Below the pieces are notes generated by a model, which ran no database searches, was not told the origin of the DNA, and worked only from the letters and a program-made list of their open reading frames with translations. Positions 8,837 to 17,831 of a stretch of DNA of 64,000 bases are shown one piece after another. How positions within the stretch are numbered: the first letter of the stretch is position 1; each line of letters opens with the position of its first letter. A program made the position numbers and the translations under genes. Source of the stretch: Verrucomicrobiaceae bacterium (GTDB lineage Bacteria > Verrucomicrobiota > Verrucomicrobiia > Verrucomicrobiales > Akkermansiaceae); assembly GCA_027491155.1 (NCBI GenBank), contig JAIXWR010000040.1, positions 1 through 64,000 on the forward strand, written 5' to 3'.

Positions 8837-8870
8837 TTTCCTCCGGCTCAGCCGGAGTTCGCGAGGAAGG

Positions 8871-10604
8871 CTACCGGGAGCGGGGCTGATGGGGCTTCGC
8901 GGCGAGTTCGAGGGTCGTGGCATTGAAGAACTCGATGCACTTGGCGAGCTTGGGCATGGATTCGAACCAATCGTGCGAATACTCGAGGCCGATCATCGCG
9001 GGCTTAATGCCGTGGCGGTGGAGTTCTTCGAAGAACTCGCGGGATTTCCCGCTGCCGCTGCCCCAAGGAACGTCGTGGCCTTGCGGGGTGAGCTCGTGGA
9101 GGTCGTGCATCTGGACGGTGAGGATGCGGTCTTTCAGGATGCGGACGGACTCGATGGGATCGATGCCGAGGCGCAGCCAGTAGCCGAGGTCGGGCGCGGC
9201 GCCGATGCGTTTGCTGCGGCCTTCGCAAAGGGCGAGGACCATTTCGGGACGCCAGAGGTGCGGGGAGATGTCGGGGCCGTGGTTGTGGAGGCCGATGTTG
9301 ATGCCGTATTCGTTGGCGAGCTTGTCGAGGAGGTCGAGCTGCTCGGCCTTGGGTTCGCAGATGAAAGTTTCGACGCCCATCTTGTTGCCGAACTCGAAGA
9401 GCCTGCGGCAGGCGGCTTCGTCGGTGGGGATGGTCTGGGCGTAGTAAACGGGCATGCGCACTGCGGCGGATTCCATCTTCATGCGAATCTGGAGCAGTTC
9501 GTCGTCGGAGAGGTTCTGGTCAAAGTTCTTCGGGATCTCCTTGCTGACCTGCTGCATGAAACTGAGTCCGCCGATGCAGTGGAGCCCAAGCTCAGCGGTC
9601 TTCTTGATGGCCTCGAAAAAGGTGAACTTGTGGAAGGTGTAAGCCTCGATGCCGATGCGCCAACCGAGCTTTTCCTGGGCGCGGACGGCGGGGGTTAGGA
9701 AAGCGCTGGGCGTGGTGGGCGCTGACAGATCTCCGAGGACGAACTGGGCACCATCGAGGTAGAAGCGCAGCATCCCCGGGTCCTCGAAGACGTGCGGGCT
9801 GTGGGCGAGAGCGGAGTAGAAGACGCGGCCTTTGCCGTAGTTGCGGACCCAGGCGAGGGCGTAGTCGCTGTCAGCGCGGAGGCATTGGTCCTTGTCATCC
9901 GGCAGGTAGGTGGAGAGATCGGTCTTTTCGGTATCGATCCTCAACAGGACGCGGACGTTCTTCCGCGAGTAGGGATCGTGGAAGCGGAAGATCTCGTCGG
10001 TCCACGGATAGGACTTCCCTTCGAAGGCGCTGAGGAGCGGATGGACGGCATCGTCGAGAGCCATGACGACGGGCTCCTGGAGGTATCCGCCGCGATGCCT
10101 CGCGCCGCGGGCACCGAGCATGTGGCCGAACTCCGGCCAGTCTTCCAAGGGCGGCCACTGCCACTTGGTGAAGGCGACGGAAGTGCCGTGCACGCCCATC
10201 AGTCCGCCGCCGGCGGTGACGAATTCGAGGAGGTTCTTGCGCCGCTCGGGCTCGGCTATGGTGTTGCCGATGTTATTGTTGAGGAAGACGGCGTCGAACT
10301 GGCGCAACGATTCGCGATCGAATACGGCGGGGTCTTCGGTGATGGTGGCTTCGAAGGCTCCGGTCTTCTTCCCAAACTGTTTGAAGGCTTCGCTGCCGGC
10401 GAGGATGGAGGCGCGGTGGCCGTTGTATTCGACGTTGCGGTTGAAGATCAGCAGGCGGCGGGGCTTTTCCGGCTTGGCGGTCGCTTGGGCGGGCATCGCC
10501 TTCTCGATGCGCTGCCATAGCGCGGCGTCGGGGACGAGGGTTTCCTCCGCGCGAATGGAGGAGTGAAACACGACGATGGCCGCTGCGAGTCGCATGAAGT
10601 GCAT
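8871..10604 (-). CDS. Secreted ThuA-like domain fused to a xylose-isomerase-like TIM barrel
   Basis: 577 aa with a signal peptide (residues 1-19). Residues about 48-280 form a ThuA/trehalose-utilization domain, a class-I glutamine-amidotransferase-like fold: RLLIFNRNVEYNGHRAS, then GGGLMGVHGT and GGYLQEPVV. Residues about 315-560 form a sugar-phosphate isomerase/epimerase (AP-endonuclease-2-like) barrel with plausible metal ligands in LHNHGPD, PDLGYW, MHDLHE and GLEYSHDW. Both domain types occur in bacterial 3-keto-glycoside and trehalose-type metabolism; having them on one exported chain suggests consecutive steps on an oxidised sugar, which is inference. The gene starts 13 bp after the upstream GH-like gene and is probably in one operon with it. 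An alternative start is the ATG at 10595. Confidence 0.8.
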   Translation of the reverse strand: MHFMRLAAAIVVFHSSIRAEETLVPDAALWQRIEKAMPAQATAKPEKPRRLLIFNRNVEYNGHRASILAGSEAFKQFGKKTGAFEATITEDPAVFDRESLRQFDAVFLNNNIGNTIAEPERRKNLLEFVTAGGGLMGVHGTSVAFTKWQWPPLEDWPEFGHMLGARGARHRGGYLQEPVVMALDDAVHPLLSAFEGKSYPWTDEIFRFHDPYSRKNVRVLLRIDTEKTDLSTYLPDDKDQCLRADSDYALAWVRNYGKGRVFYSALAHSPHVFEDPGMLRFYLDGAQFVLGDLSAPTTPSAFLTPAVRAQEKLGWRIGIEAYTFHKFTFFEAIKKTAELGLHCIGGLSFMQQVSKEIPKNFDQNLSDDELLQIRMKMESAAVRMPVYYAQTIPTDEAACRRLFEFGNKMGVETFICEPKAEQLDLLDKLANEYGINIGLHNHGPDISPHLWRPEMVLALCEGRSKRIGAAPDLGYWLRLGIDPIESVRILKDRILTVQMHDLHELTPQGHDVPWGSGSGKSREFFEELHRHGIKPAMIGLEYSHDWFESMPKLAKCIEFFNATTLELAAKPHQPRSR

Positions 10605-10617
10605 AAAGGATGAGATA

Positions 10618-11814
10618 TTAGGATTCAGGTCGAAGGACTCTCCGGTTGTGCTCGCTGATATCCCGGATGATTTCCGCATCGGCGAAGCGGGGTTCACCGA
10701 GGCCCTGCGGATCCCAGGAGCCGAAACTCCAGAGGAAGGCGCGCTGGACGGGATGGCGCTGGCGGGTGTCGGCGAGGTAGTGGCAGAGGGATCGATGGTA
10801 GCCGGCGCGGAGGGATTTGAGGGAGGGATCGGACCACGGGTCGGCTTCGGTCGCACTGGGGCTGCCGAGATAGGGAGCGCGGGCGGCGTCGGCGGCGGTG
10901 GTGGCAGGGATGCGGGGTTTCCAGTCGCTTTCCGAAAGCCCGCCGCCGCCGAGTCCGACTTCGACGAAGTGGAGCGGCTTGGCCGACGGGAGCGGGCAAC
11001 CGAGGCCGTGGAACTCGCCGGCGAAGAGGCCGACGGCGAGGTCGAAGTCTTCCGTCCGAGGCGGCATGCTGACACGTTGATACATCGAGACGCCGATGAA
11101 GTCGCAGGCGTCCCACAGTTTCTTCAACGCCGCGGGATCGGTCTCGGCGGGGTTGGCGCGGCCGGCGACGCCCTGGTAGTTGAAGCTGAGCCCGAAGCGG
11201 GCCTGGGTAAGTTTGCCGCGCGAGCGCAGGCGCTCGATCAGGGTGCGCCACGAGTCGGGGTGCTTGAAGACCGTGGTGCCCATCTCGCCTTGCAGTGAGA
11301 GTTCGACCGGCCAGTCGGCGGGAACCGTGGCCTCGAGGCTCTCGACGATGGGCAGCAGCACGCTTTCCTCATAGGTCGAGCCGGAGAGCGATTGCAGGGG
11401 ATCGAAGTCGAAATAGTTGCGCCATTCCTGGATCTCGCCGTGGGCGTTGAGATGCAGCAGGACCGAGATGGCGAGCTTCTTTTCCACGGCTCTGGCGAAG
11501 CAGGCGGAGTAGTAGGATTTCAGCTCGCGGGTGATGGCGGGATCGGAGGGGTAGAAGGCGTTGGCGCCCGCGGCGGGATCGCGGTTCTCCCGGTAGAGGC
11601 CGATCGCCTGGACCCGGTGGTCGGGATCAAGCCGGGCCTGGAGGGCGATGCAGAACTGCACGTGGCGATGTCCCTGCTTGGCGGCCTTGTCGACGACGGC
11701 GGCGGCGTCCTTCATCTGCCATTTGTGGAAGAGGGCGACCATCGGATCGAGCGTGGTTGCTGCGGACAAAGGGGCAAGGGTGACCGACAGCGCGGCGAGA
11801 AAGCGGGTGAACAT
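10618..11814 (-). CDS. Secreted (beta/alpha)8-barrel protein, possible clan GH-A glycosidase
   Basis: 398 aa with a signal peptide (MFTRFLAALSVTLAPLSA). The protein has the rhythm of a TIM barrel (HVQFCIALQARL, AISVLLHLNAH, GLSFNYQGVAG, FIGVSMYQRV). Two glutamates sit where retaining clan GH-A enzymes place their catalytic pair: LSLQGEMG near strand 4 and LHFVEVGLG near strand 7, reminiscent of the mannanase family GH113. I do not recognise a named family, so the activity is inferred from fold and residue placement only. It is followed after 13 bp by the ThuA-TIM fusion gene and preceded by a strong hairpin, so it probably begins a two-gene unit. Confidence 0.6.
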   Translation of the reverse strand: MFTRFLAALSVTLAPLSAATTLDPMVALFHKWQMKDAAAVVDKAAKQGHRHVQFCIALQARLDPDHRVQAIGLYRENRDPAAGANAFYPSDPAITRELKSYYSACFARAVEKKLAISVLLHLNAHGEIQEWRNYFDFDPLQSLSGSTYEESVLLPIVESLEATVPADWPVELSLQGEMGTTVFKHPDSWRTLIERLRSRGKLTQARFGLSFNYQGVAGRANPAETDPAALKKLWDACDFIGVSMYQRVSMPPRTEDFDLAVGLFAGEFHGLGCPLPSAKPLHFVEVGLGGGGLSESDWKPRIPATTAADAARAPYLGSPSATEADPWSDPSLKSLRAGYHRSLCHYLADTRQRHPVQRAFLWSFGSWDPQGLGEPRFADAEIIRDISEHNRRVLRPES

Positions 11815-11844
11815 GGAATGAAAGCAAGGGCTTGGACACAAAGG

Positions 11845-11871
11845 GGGCGGCTCCGGGACACGGAGCCGCCC
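11845..11871 (-). terminator. Strong hairpin downstream of the Ig-like secreted protein gene
   Basis: An 11-bp perfect stem pairs GGGCGGCTCCG (11845-11855) with CGGAGCCGCCC (11861-11871) around a 5-base loop. It sits 21 bp after the stop of the gene that ends at 11893 and 31 bp before the start of the next one. The T run on the minus strand is weak (CCCCCTTTG), so it may work as an attenuating or RNA-stabilising hairpin. Confidence 0.6.
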
Positions 11872-11892
11872 TGGATCATGGCGGATCGCCGC

Positions 11893-14787
11893 TCAGGGGC
11901 GGACGATGCGGTAGAAGGCCTTGCCGCCGGGAGGCGGGTTGGTATCGGTGAAGCTGACCACGCCGGCGACGATGCTGAAGGAACCGGTGCCGGTGATGTT
12001 GGTCCAGCCGCTCAAGGTGGTGGAGCGCTCGACCGTGTCGGTCAGCAGCAGCGGATCGGTCACGCCCGCCGGGGCCGGCCAAGAGAACGACACGTTGCCA
12101 TTCGGTGCCACGCTGACGCTGCTGATCACGAAGGGGATCGCGGGATTCACCGTCACGCTGGCATTGCCGGCGGTGGTCGGCGTGGTGGCGGACGGGGCGG
12201 TGTAAACGAGCGTGTAGGTCGTGGTGGCCGCGGGGCTGACCACGACGGAGCCCGCGCCACTGCCATCGATCGTCACCGGAATGCCGCCCGGGTTGACCGT
12301 CACCGCGGTGGAACCGGCGGGGACCAGGACGTTCAGCGTGGACGTGCCGCCGGCGGTGATCACGGCCGGGGTGGCGGTGAACTGGTTCACCGTCACGGTG
12401 AAGGGAGCGAGGCTGACCGGCGGCGTGCCGGCACCAGGCGGGTCGTAGGTCAGGGTGTAGCTGGTGGTCGCGGACGGGCTGACGGCGAGGGTGCCGACAC
12501 CGGTGCCGGCGTTCGTGAGCGAGGTCACGTCGCCGATGCCCTGGTCGATGCTGACGGTCGAGCCGACCGGGACGGTCCACTGGAGCGTCGAGCTCGCGCC
12601 GGAAAGGATGGTGGCCGGGTTGGCGACGAAGGCAACCGGCGTGACCTGCGGGGAGACCCCGGCGATGCCATACATGTTGCGTCCGCCGGGACCGCCGGTG
12701 GAGGTGTCGTTCTGCTGGAAGAAGGTGAAGGTTTCACCCGATGCGACCTGGCGGAAGTAAACGCTGTAGCTCTGGTCGATGGTGGTGGTGGCACCCGCCG
12801 GATTCTCGTCGAGGCCGATGTCGAGGCCGGAGTCGACGAAGCCGGAAGCAAGGACCCAGGCCATCGAGTTCGCGGCGTTCGGAAGCAGCGGCGGGCTGTC
12901 GGTGCCGGCGGCGGGGTTGGTGCCGCCGACGTTGTCGCCGACCCGGTTGTCGAGCAGGAGGAAGAAGGTGGCATTGGTGGCCGCGGTGAAGGTCACTTCG
13001 AGATTCGTGGTGAACTTCTCATCCTGCCCAAGTTTCACGAACTGCGCGCCCTGGAGGATCGACGGCACGGCGGCCCACACGTGGCCGCGATCGCTGTAGG
13101 CGAGCACGCCGTTGTTCATGGGAGCGGCATTGACCTGCACCGGCTTGGTGTTGTTGAGGGCGGAGACGCTGGTGAAGATCTTCGGGAAGAGGGTCACCGT
13201 GTCGCTCAGCACCTGCGGGCCTCCGGGGAGGTTGTAGAGGATGCGGAACTCCGCTTCACCGACGGTGGGCGTGTAGAGGAAGCTGCCGGCACCGGTGCTG
13301 CTGTTGGTATTGCCGGTCATGTCCAGGCTGTTGTAGGGGCCGCCGACCGGTCCGAACTCGAGGGTGACGAAGGGACTCGGATCGCTGCTGAAGGCGGGAT
13401 CGATGCGCCAGGTCAAATTGACCGGGGTCACATCCTCGATCACCTGCTCGGGGCTGGCCGAGAGGAAGGAGGGGTTCAGGGTGAAGGACCGGTTCAGGGT
13501 GAACGGATTCCCCGCGTAGGTGTAGTCGATGGTGTAGTTGGTCGAGGCGGCGGGCGCGGGGATCGTGGTGGTGCCGGCACCGGTGGTTCCGCTGGTGAAG
13601 CCGCTGAGATCGACCGCGCCGGGGTTCAGCGTGATGCCCGTGGACCCGACGGGAACCAGCCAGTTCAGGGTGAGGGTGTCACCGAGGAAGCCGGAGGCGG
13701 GCATGGTGAAGGACGGCGGCAGAGCCGTGAAGGCCTTGTTCACCGAAGTCGGCACGCCGCCGACGGTGTAGGTAAGCGTGTAGGTGGTGTTGGTGCCCGG
13801 CGCGGGCAGCGTGGTGGAGCCGGCGCCGCCGGTGGTCAGCGGCAGGACATCGATGTCACCGGGATCGAGTTCGATGGCGGTGGCGGTGGCGGGGACGCTC
13901 GACCAGTTGAAGGTGAGCGTCTGGTTCTCGACGGCAGACGCAGGGGTGATCGAGAAATCGGCGCTGATCGATGGAAACACCTCGGCAAACGTGTCGCCGA
14001 CGCGGAACTCGTCGTAGTCGAGCACGTTCCCGGCGGTGGAGAATGCCCGTCCGGTCATCGCGGTGCGGAAGGAGGCGGTTCCCCCCGCGGCAATGTTGTG
14101 GGAGATGCCTCCGGTCGTGGGTTCCACGGCGGGCGGTGCCGTGGGATTCTGGTAGATCCACAGCGTGTTGGTCGAGGTCGCGGCGGAGTTGAAGACCGCC
14201 TTGCCGACAATCAGATAGGTCTGGCCGTAGCCGTTGGCGAAGGTCTGTGTGGCACCGCCGCTATTGTCGCCCCAGGCTTGGAAGCGGATGTCGGTGGCAA
14301 GTCCGCCGACATCGCTGCCACGGTCCATGCGCATGCCGAAGCCGTTCTGGGGATCCGAGGGTTTGCCGAACGCGCAGAGGGTCCCGCCGCGGCTGCCGGC
14401 CGTGGGGGTGTAGAGGAAGGAATACCAGTAGGTTCCGTTCGCCACGGTGTCGGGAGTGGCATAGCTTCCCGACCAGGGGCGGTAGAGCGTCTGGCTGGAA
14501 CCGAAGCGCATCGACTTGCTCGAAGGGGCGGAGATGAAGCCGGTGTAAGCGAGTCCGCCCTGCAGGTTGACGGAGGTCGTGGGATTCGCGAGCGACGCCC
14601 CGTAGGCCCCGTCCCATCCGGTGCCTCCCGGTGTCGTCAACGCGGAAAGCGCGGTTCCGTTGGCTTCGGAGTATTCGAAGCCTTCATAGGCGAGGCGGGC
14701 GCCGAAGGCCGGAGCGGCGAGGAATGCGGTGAGGAGCAGCGCGGACGGCGCTCCAGGGAGGGTTTTCTTGCGGGTTCTCGAGGTCAT
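11893..14787 (-). CDS. Large secreted protein with repeated immunoglobulin-like modules
   Basis: 964 aa with a signal peptide (TRKKTLPGAP then a hydrophobic stretch ending near APAFGA). Residues about 25-280 look like a lectin/jelly-roll-type sandwich (YEGFEYSEANGTALSAL). The middle and C-terminal parts hold at least five short Ig-like repeats with the signature 'P-A-G-S-T-x-x-x-x-x-P-G', such as PVGSTGITLNPGAVDLSG and PAGSTAVTVNPGGIPVTI. The protein ends in TNPPPGGKAFYRIVRP, a C-terminus frequent in secreted verrucomicrobial proteins and possibly a sorting or assembly element. Function is unknown; adhesion or glycan binding is plausible. The ATG at 14787 was preferred to upstream in-frame codons because it directly precedes the signal peptide. 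Confidence 0.75.
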   Translation of the reverse strand: MTSRTRKKTLPGAPSALLLTAFLAAPAFGARLAYEGFEYSEANGTALSALTTPGGTGWDGAYGASLANPTTSVNLQGGLAYTGFISAPSSKSMRFGSSQTLYRPWSGSYATPDTVANGTYWYSFLYTPTAGSRGGTLCAFGKPSDPQNGFGMRMDRGSDVGGLATDIRFQAWGDNSGGATQTFANGYGQTYLIVGKAVFNSAATSTNTLWIYQNPTAPPAVEPTTGGISHNIAAGGTASFRTAMTGRAFSTAGNVLDYDEFRVGDTFAEVFPSISADFSITPASAVENQTLTFNWSSVPATATAIELDPGDIDVLPLTTGGAGSTTLPAPGTNTTYTLTYTVGGVPTSVNKAFTALPPSFTMPASGFLGDTLTLNWLVPVGSTGITLNPGAVDLSGFTSGTTGAGTTTIPAPAASTNYTIDYTYAGNPFTLNRSFTLNPSFLSASPEQVIEDVTPVNLTWRIDPAFSSDPSPFVTLEFGPVGGPYNSLDMTGNTNSSTGAGSFLYTPTVGEAEFRILYNLPGGPQVLSDTVTLFPKIFTSVSALNNTKPVQVNAAPMNNGVLAYSDRGHVWAAVPSILQGAQFVKLGQDEKFTTNLEVTFTAATNATFFLLLDNRVGDNVGGTNPAAGTDSPPLLPNAANSMAWVLASGFVDSGLDIGLDENPAGATTTIDQSYSVYFRQVASGETFTFFQQNDTSTGGPGGRNMYGIAGVSPQVTPVAFVANPATILSGASSTLQWTVPVGSTVSIDQGIGDVTSLTNAGTGVGTLAVSPSATTSYTLTYDPPGAGTPPVSLAPFTVTVNQFTATPAVITAGGTSTLNVLVPAGSTAVTVNPGGIPVTIDGSGAGSVVVSPAATTTYTLVYTAPSATTPTTAGNASVTVNPAIPFVISSVSVAPNGNVSFSWPAPAGVTDPLLLTDTVERSTTLSGWTNITGTGSFSIVAGVVSFTDTNPPPGGKAFYRIVRP

Positions 14788-15018
14788 CGGGTTGTTGGGT
14801 TGGGTTCGTGGAAGAGCCGACCCGTCGCAGCGGATCAGTCGATCCGGCCGGACCCGCTCCCGACGAAGGCCGGGGCCGGGTAACAACCGGAGTTCCAAGG
14901 TCGCCAATCTGCCGGGACCTCCGGCGAGGTCACTCCGGCATTCAGACTAGCCGCCAACCACCGGAAAGGGCGTGTTCAAAGAATCACCCGTCCGGCACCC
15001 AACGCGCCGGAGTTTCGC
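14788..15018. other. Intergenic region between the Ig-like protein gene and the response regulator
   Basis: 231 bp with no supported gene. It must contain the promoter of the Ig-like protein gene and the 3' end of the kinase/regulator operon, both on the minus strand. No clear -35/-10 pair or terminator hairpin could be assigned by eye. Confidence 0.4.
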
Positions 15019-15657
15019 TCACGCCCCTGCCGCACGACTCTCCACCAGCCCCTGCTGCAGCGCGATGCTGGCCACGTGGGTGCGGTCCTTGGCGCGCAGC
15101 TTTTGCATGATGTGGGTGATGTGCAGCTTCACCGTGTTCTCGCTGATGTCGAGGAGGGTGGCGATCTCCTTGTTGGAATTCCCCTTCACCAATGCCGCGA
15201 CCACATCGAGTTCCCGCGGCGACAAGCTCGGACGCTGGATCCTCGATGCCAGCTTGGCGGCGATCTCCGCCGAGAAGGCCGCCTTGCCGGCAGCCGCCAT
15301 GCGGACGGCCCCGATGAGTTCCGGGCGACGCGACGACTTGGCGAGATAACCCACGGCTCCCGCCTGGAGCGCCTGATAGATGATTTCCTCGGACTCGAAC
15401 GCGGACAGCACCAGCACGCGGGCGGCCGGGAACTCGGCATGCAAGGCCTTGATGACCTCGCCGCCGCAAAGATCGGGCAGCCGCCAGTCCAGGATCACCA
15501 GATCGGGCCGGTGCTCGCGGTAGAGGGAAACCGCGGTCTCCCCGTTCTCCGCTTCCGCGACGACCTCAAGGTCGGGTTCGAGGTTGAGCGACGACGCCAT
15601 CCCCATGCGGACCACATAATGATCGTCGACGAGCAGAATCCGGCAGGGGCTTTTCAT
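15019..15657 (-). CDS. NarL/LuxR-type response regulator
   Basis: 212 aa. The receiver domain (about 4-120) has the acidic pocket in LLVDDH, phospho-acceptor aspartate in LVILDWRLPD, and the conserved lysine in VGYLAKSS. The C-terminal LuxR-type helix-turn-helix (about 145-205) reads LSPRELDVVAALVKGNSNKE, then LDISENTVKLHI. Its start overlaps the stop of the sensor kinase by 4 bp, so the two are translationally coupled and certainly a pair. Target genes are not evident; the neighbouring Ig-like secreted protein and glycan enzymes are candidates. The protein is normal in length and all key residues are present. Confidence 0.92.
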   Translation of the reverse strand: MKSPCRILLVDDHYVVRMGMASSLNLEPDLEVVAEAENGETAVSLYREHRPDLVILDWRLPDLCGGEVIKALHAEFPAARVLVLSAFESEEIIYQALQAGAVGYLAKSSRRPELIGAVRMAAAGKAAFSAEIAAKLASRIQRPSLSPRELDVVAALVKGNSNKEIATLLDISENTVKLHITHIMQKLRAKDRTHVASIALQQGLVESRAAGA

Positions 15658-17720
15658 GACAAGTTGAGGGAAGCACGGGAAAGCTCGAGCACGACCTCCG
15701 TGCCGTTCGCCTTTCCATGCGGGGGCGAATCGATACGGAGCCGGGCGTTCAGTTTGCAAGCCCGCTCCTTGAGTCCGAGCAAACCGAAGTGTCCGCGCGC
15801 GCTGGCATTGCCGATCTCTTCGGTGGGAATGCCCTTGCCGTCGTCCTCGATCTTCAACTCGAAACCCTCCGGGCGATCGCTCCACGTCACCGAGACGGTG
15901 CTTGCGGATGCGTGCTTGAAAGCATTGGCCACCGCCTCGTGGGCGATCCGCAGGAGGTGGGCGGTGACATCCCGGGGCAGCGGGCCGGCAGCATGGTCGC
16001 CGCGGATCTCCAAGCACGGCACTCCTTCCTCCGGCCACCCCGCGCGCAGGCTCTTCTCCAGTTCGTCGAGGAACGAGTCGCTCTCCCCCGCCCCCGGAAG
16101 CCGCAGGTCCCAGATCGCATGCCTGGCCTCCGCCCGGCTGTGGTCGGCCATCCGGGCGGCCCGCTCTAACAACTTGCGCGGCGCGGTTCCGGGCGGGATC
16201 ACGGTGGCGGCGGCGTCGAGCTGCATCGTGATCCCCGCAAAGTGCTGCTCGAAGGTATCGTGCCACTCCCGCGCGATCCTCAGCCGGTCCTCGTGCACCG
16301 CCTGGCGGCGGATGATGGCCTCCTGCCGGCGGACCTGCCGCCTCAATGCCACCACCCAGATCCCGGCCGCGGAAAACAGCAGCAGCAGGCCCGCAAGCAG
16401 CCAGACCAGGCGCCGGGTGTTCCAGAACGGCGGTAAGGCGAGGACCTTCAGGTCGGCGGCGTCGCGCGACAGGATCTGGAGACTCTCCTGGTTGCCGATC
16501 GAATCCACCGCGGGAGACGGCCGGTTGACACAGACACCGGAAACCCGGACGCGGGATCCCCGCTCGATCGTCGAAAAGCCCGCAGGCAGGGAACCGGCAG
16601 GAAGCCTCGCCGAGAAGGAGGAATCACCGGTCGACACGATCAGGATTTCCTCCCCGGGACTCTTGAAGCTTTCCACGACCACGCCCTCGAGCTCGGCAAT
16701 CCTGCCGTGCACCGGATCGGCAAGCATCTCGCCCATGGGAAGACGGACGGCCTCGATCGGGGCCAGCAGCTCCCCGAAAGGCTGCCACATCGCGTCGCGG
16801 AGCATTCCCGCACCGTGATAGCCGCCGGGGATGCCGGAGCATTCCACCCGGTCGTCCAACGCGGGAGAATCGGGCTCCGAACACTGGACCCACGCGCTGC
16901 TGGTGCCGCGCTGGAGGTAAAAGCCGCGTCCCGGACGCACCAGCGTCACCACGCCCCGGACCTTGGAAAAGCGGCGGATGCTTTCATCGCTCGGGATCCA
17001 CATCAGGTCGTGAAGCTTGGCTTCGGGCACGTCGAAGCGCTTGCGGCGATCCGCGGCATCGACCTCCACCTGGTGCAAGGAGGGAACCAGCATGACCCTT
17101 TGCATCACCGGTGGCTCGGTCGATGACAGCGCTGCCGCGGGCACGCCGGAAATCCTGACCCGAAGTCCCTGGAGATGCCCCGGAAGACCTGCCTGCCGGG
17201 TCATGCCGGCGATGTAAACCGGAAGTTCCGGATAACCCTCCAGGCCGAGCCTCACGCGGTCGCCGGCAGCCTCCACCGAGCGGATCCGTCCATCGACTTG
17301 CGACCACAGGGAGCTGCACTTGCCGGAGATCACGTCCGCCGCAGTGACGGGGACCGCCTCGGGCCAGCGACCCTTGCCGATCGTCCGGATCAGAGGACTG
17401 CGACCGGCTTCGAGCCCGCTCAGGTTCCTCCCGTCGATCCCGGAGTTGACGATACCGGTCACTTCGACTTCATCGCCCGCGGATGCCGGCTGCGAGTCCT
17501 GGATCTCGAGATAGATCGAACCCGTAGGGTCCTGCAGGAAAGCCATGCGGTGACCCGGTTCGTGGAAAGTCAGCATTCCCCGGAACACCCGCGGCTTCCG
17601 GAGAGCCAGTTCCGCTTCGGGCAACTCCAGCGCCTGCCCGACCGTGAAAGGCTCGGGCTCGCTGCCCCGACTCCCGGGAGAGAGAAGCAGCAGGAACGCA
17701 ACCATGAATGCCCGGACCAT
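15654..17720 (-). CDS. Sensor histidine kinase with repeated OB-like sensor modules (HisKA_3 type)
   Basis: 688 aa. A signal peptide or first membrane helix (1-19) is followed by an exported region of about 410 residues that appears to hold four OB-fold-like repeats, each of the form '(F/V)RGxVT... FYLQxxTG..., ...GDxVEVxGI': about 40-92, 140-195, 253-300 and 340-400. One transmembrane helix (436-460) and a coiled coil lead to a HisKA_3 dimerisation domain with H487 in REWHDTFEQHFAG. The ATPase domain follows, with HEAVANAFKH, EDDGKGI and GHFGLLGLKERA. The organisation is that of NarX/DegS-type kinases. The ligand is unknown; OB modules outside the membrane can bind oligosaccharides or nucleic acids. 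An alternative start is the ATG at 17705. Confidence 0.88.
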   Translation of the reverse strand: MVRAFMVAFLLLLSPGSRGSEPEPFTVGQALELPEAELALRKPRVFRGMLTFHEPGHRMAFLQDPTGSIYLEIQDSQPASAGDEVEVTGIVNSGIDGRNLSGLEAGRSPLIRTIGKGRWPEAVPVTAADVISGKCSSLWSQVDGRIRSVEAAGDRVRLGLEGYPELPVYIAGMTRQAGLPGHLQGLRVRISGVPAAALSSTEPPVMQRVMLVPSLHQVEVDAADRRKRFDVPEAKLHDLMWIPSDESIRRFSKVRGVVTLVRPGRGFYLQRGTSSAWVQCSEPDSPALDDRVECSGIPGGYHGAGMLRDAMWQPFGELLAPIEAVRLPMGEMLADPVHGRIAELEGVVVESFKSPGEEILIVSTGDSSFSARLPAGSLPAGFSTIERGSRVRVSGVCVNRPSPAVDSIGNQESLQILSRDAADLKVLALPPFWNTRRLVWLLAGLLLLFSAAGIWVVALRRQVRRQEAIIRRQAVHEDRLRIAREWHDTFEQHFAGITMQLDAAATVIPPGTAPRKLLERAARMADHSRAEARHAIWDLRLPGAGESDSFLDELEKSLRAGWPEEGVPCLEIRGDHAAGPLPRDVTAHLLRIAHEAVANAFKHASASTVSVTWSDRPEGFELKIEDDGKGIPTEEIGNASARGHFGLLGLKERACKLNARLRIDSPPHGKANGTEVVLELSRASLNLS

Positions 17721-17831
17721 CCGGCAGACCCAATGAGTCCGCCGCCGCCGGCACGCAAGCAGGAAACCGGTGCGCCGGCGGTTCCGTCCGGGAGAGCGCC
17801 GGAGCGTGAATCCGCCGGGACCGGCAATTCT

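Noticed and set aside
11392-14883. A 3.5-kb plus-strand open frame
   Set aside because: Antisense to the Ig-like secreted protein and the GH-like gene; its glycine/arginine-rich translation has no motif.
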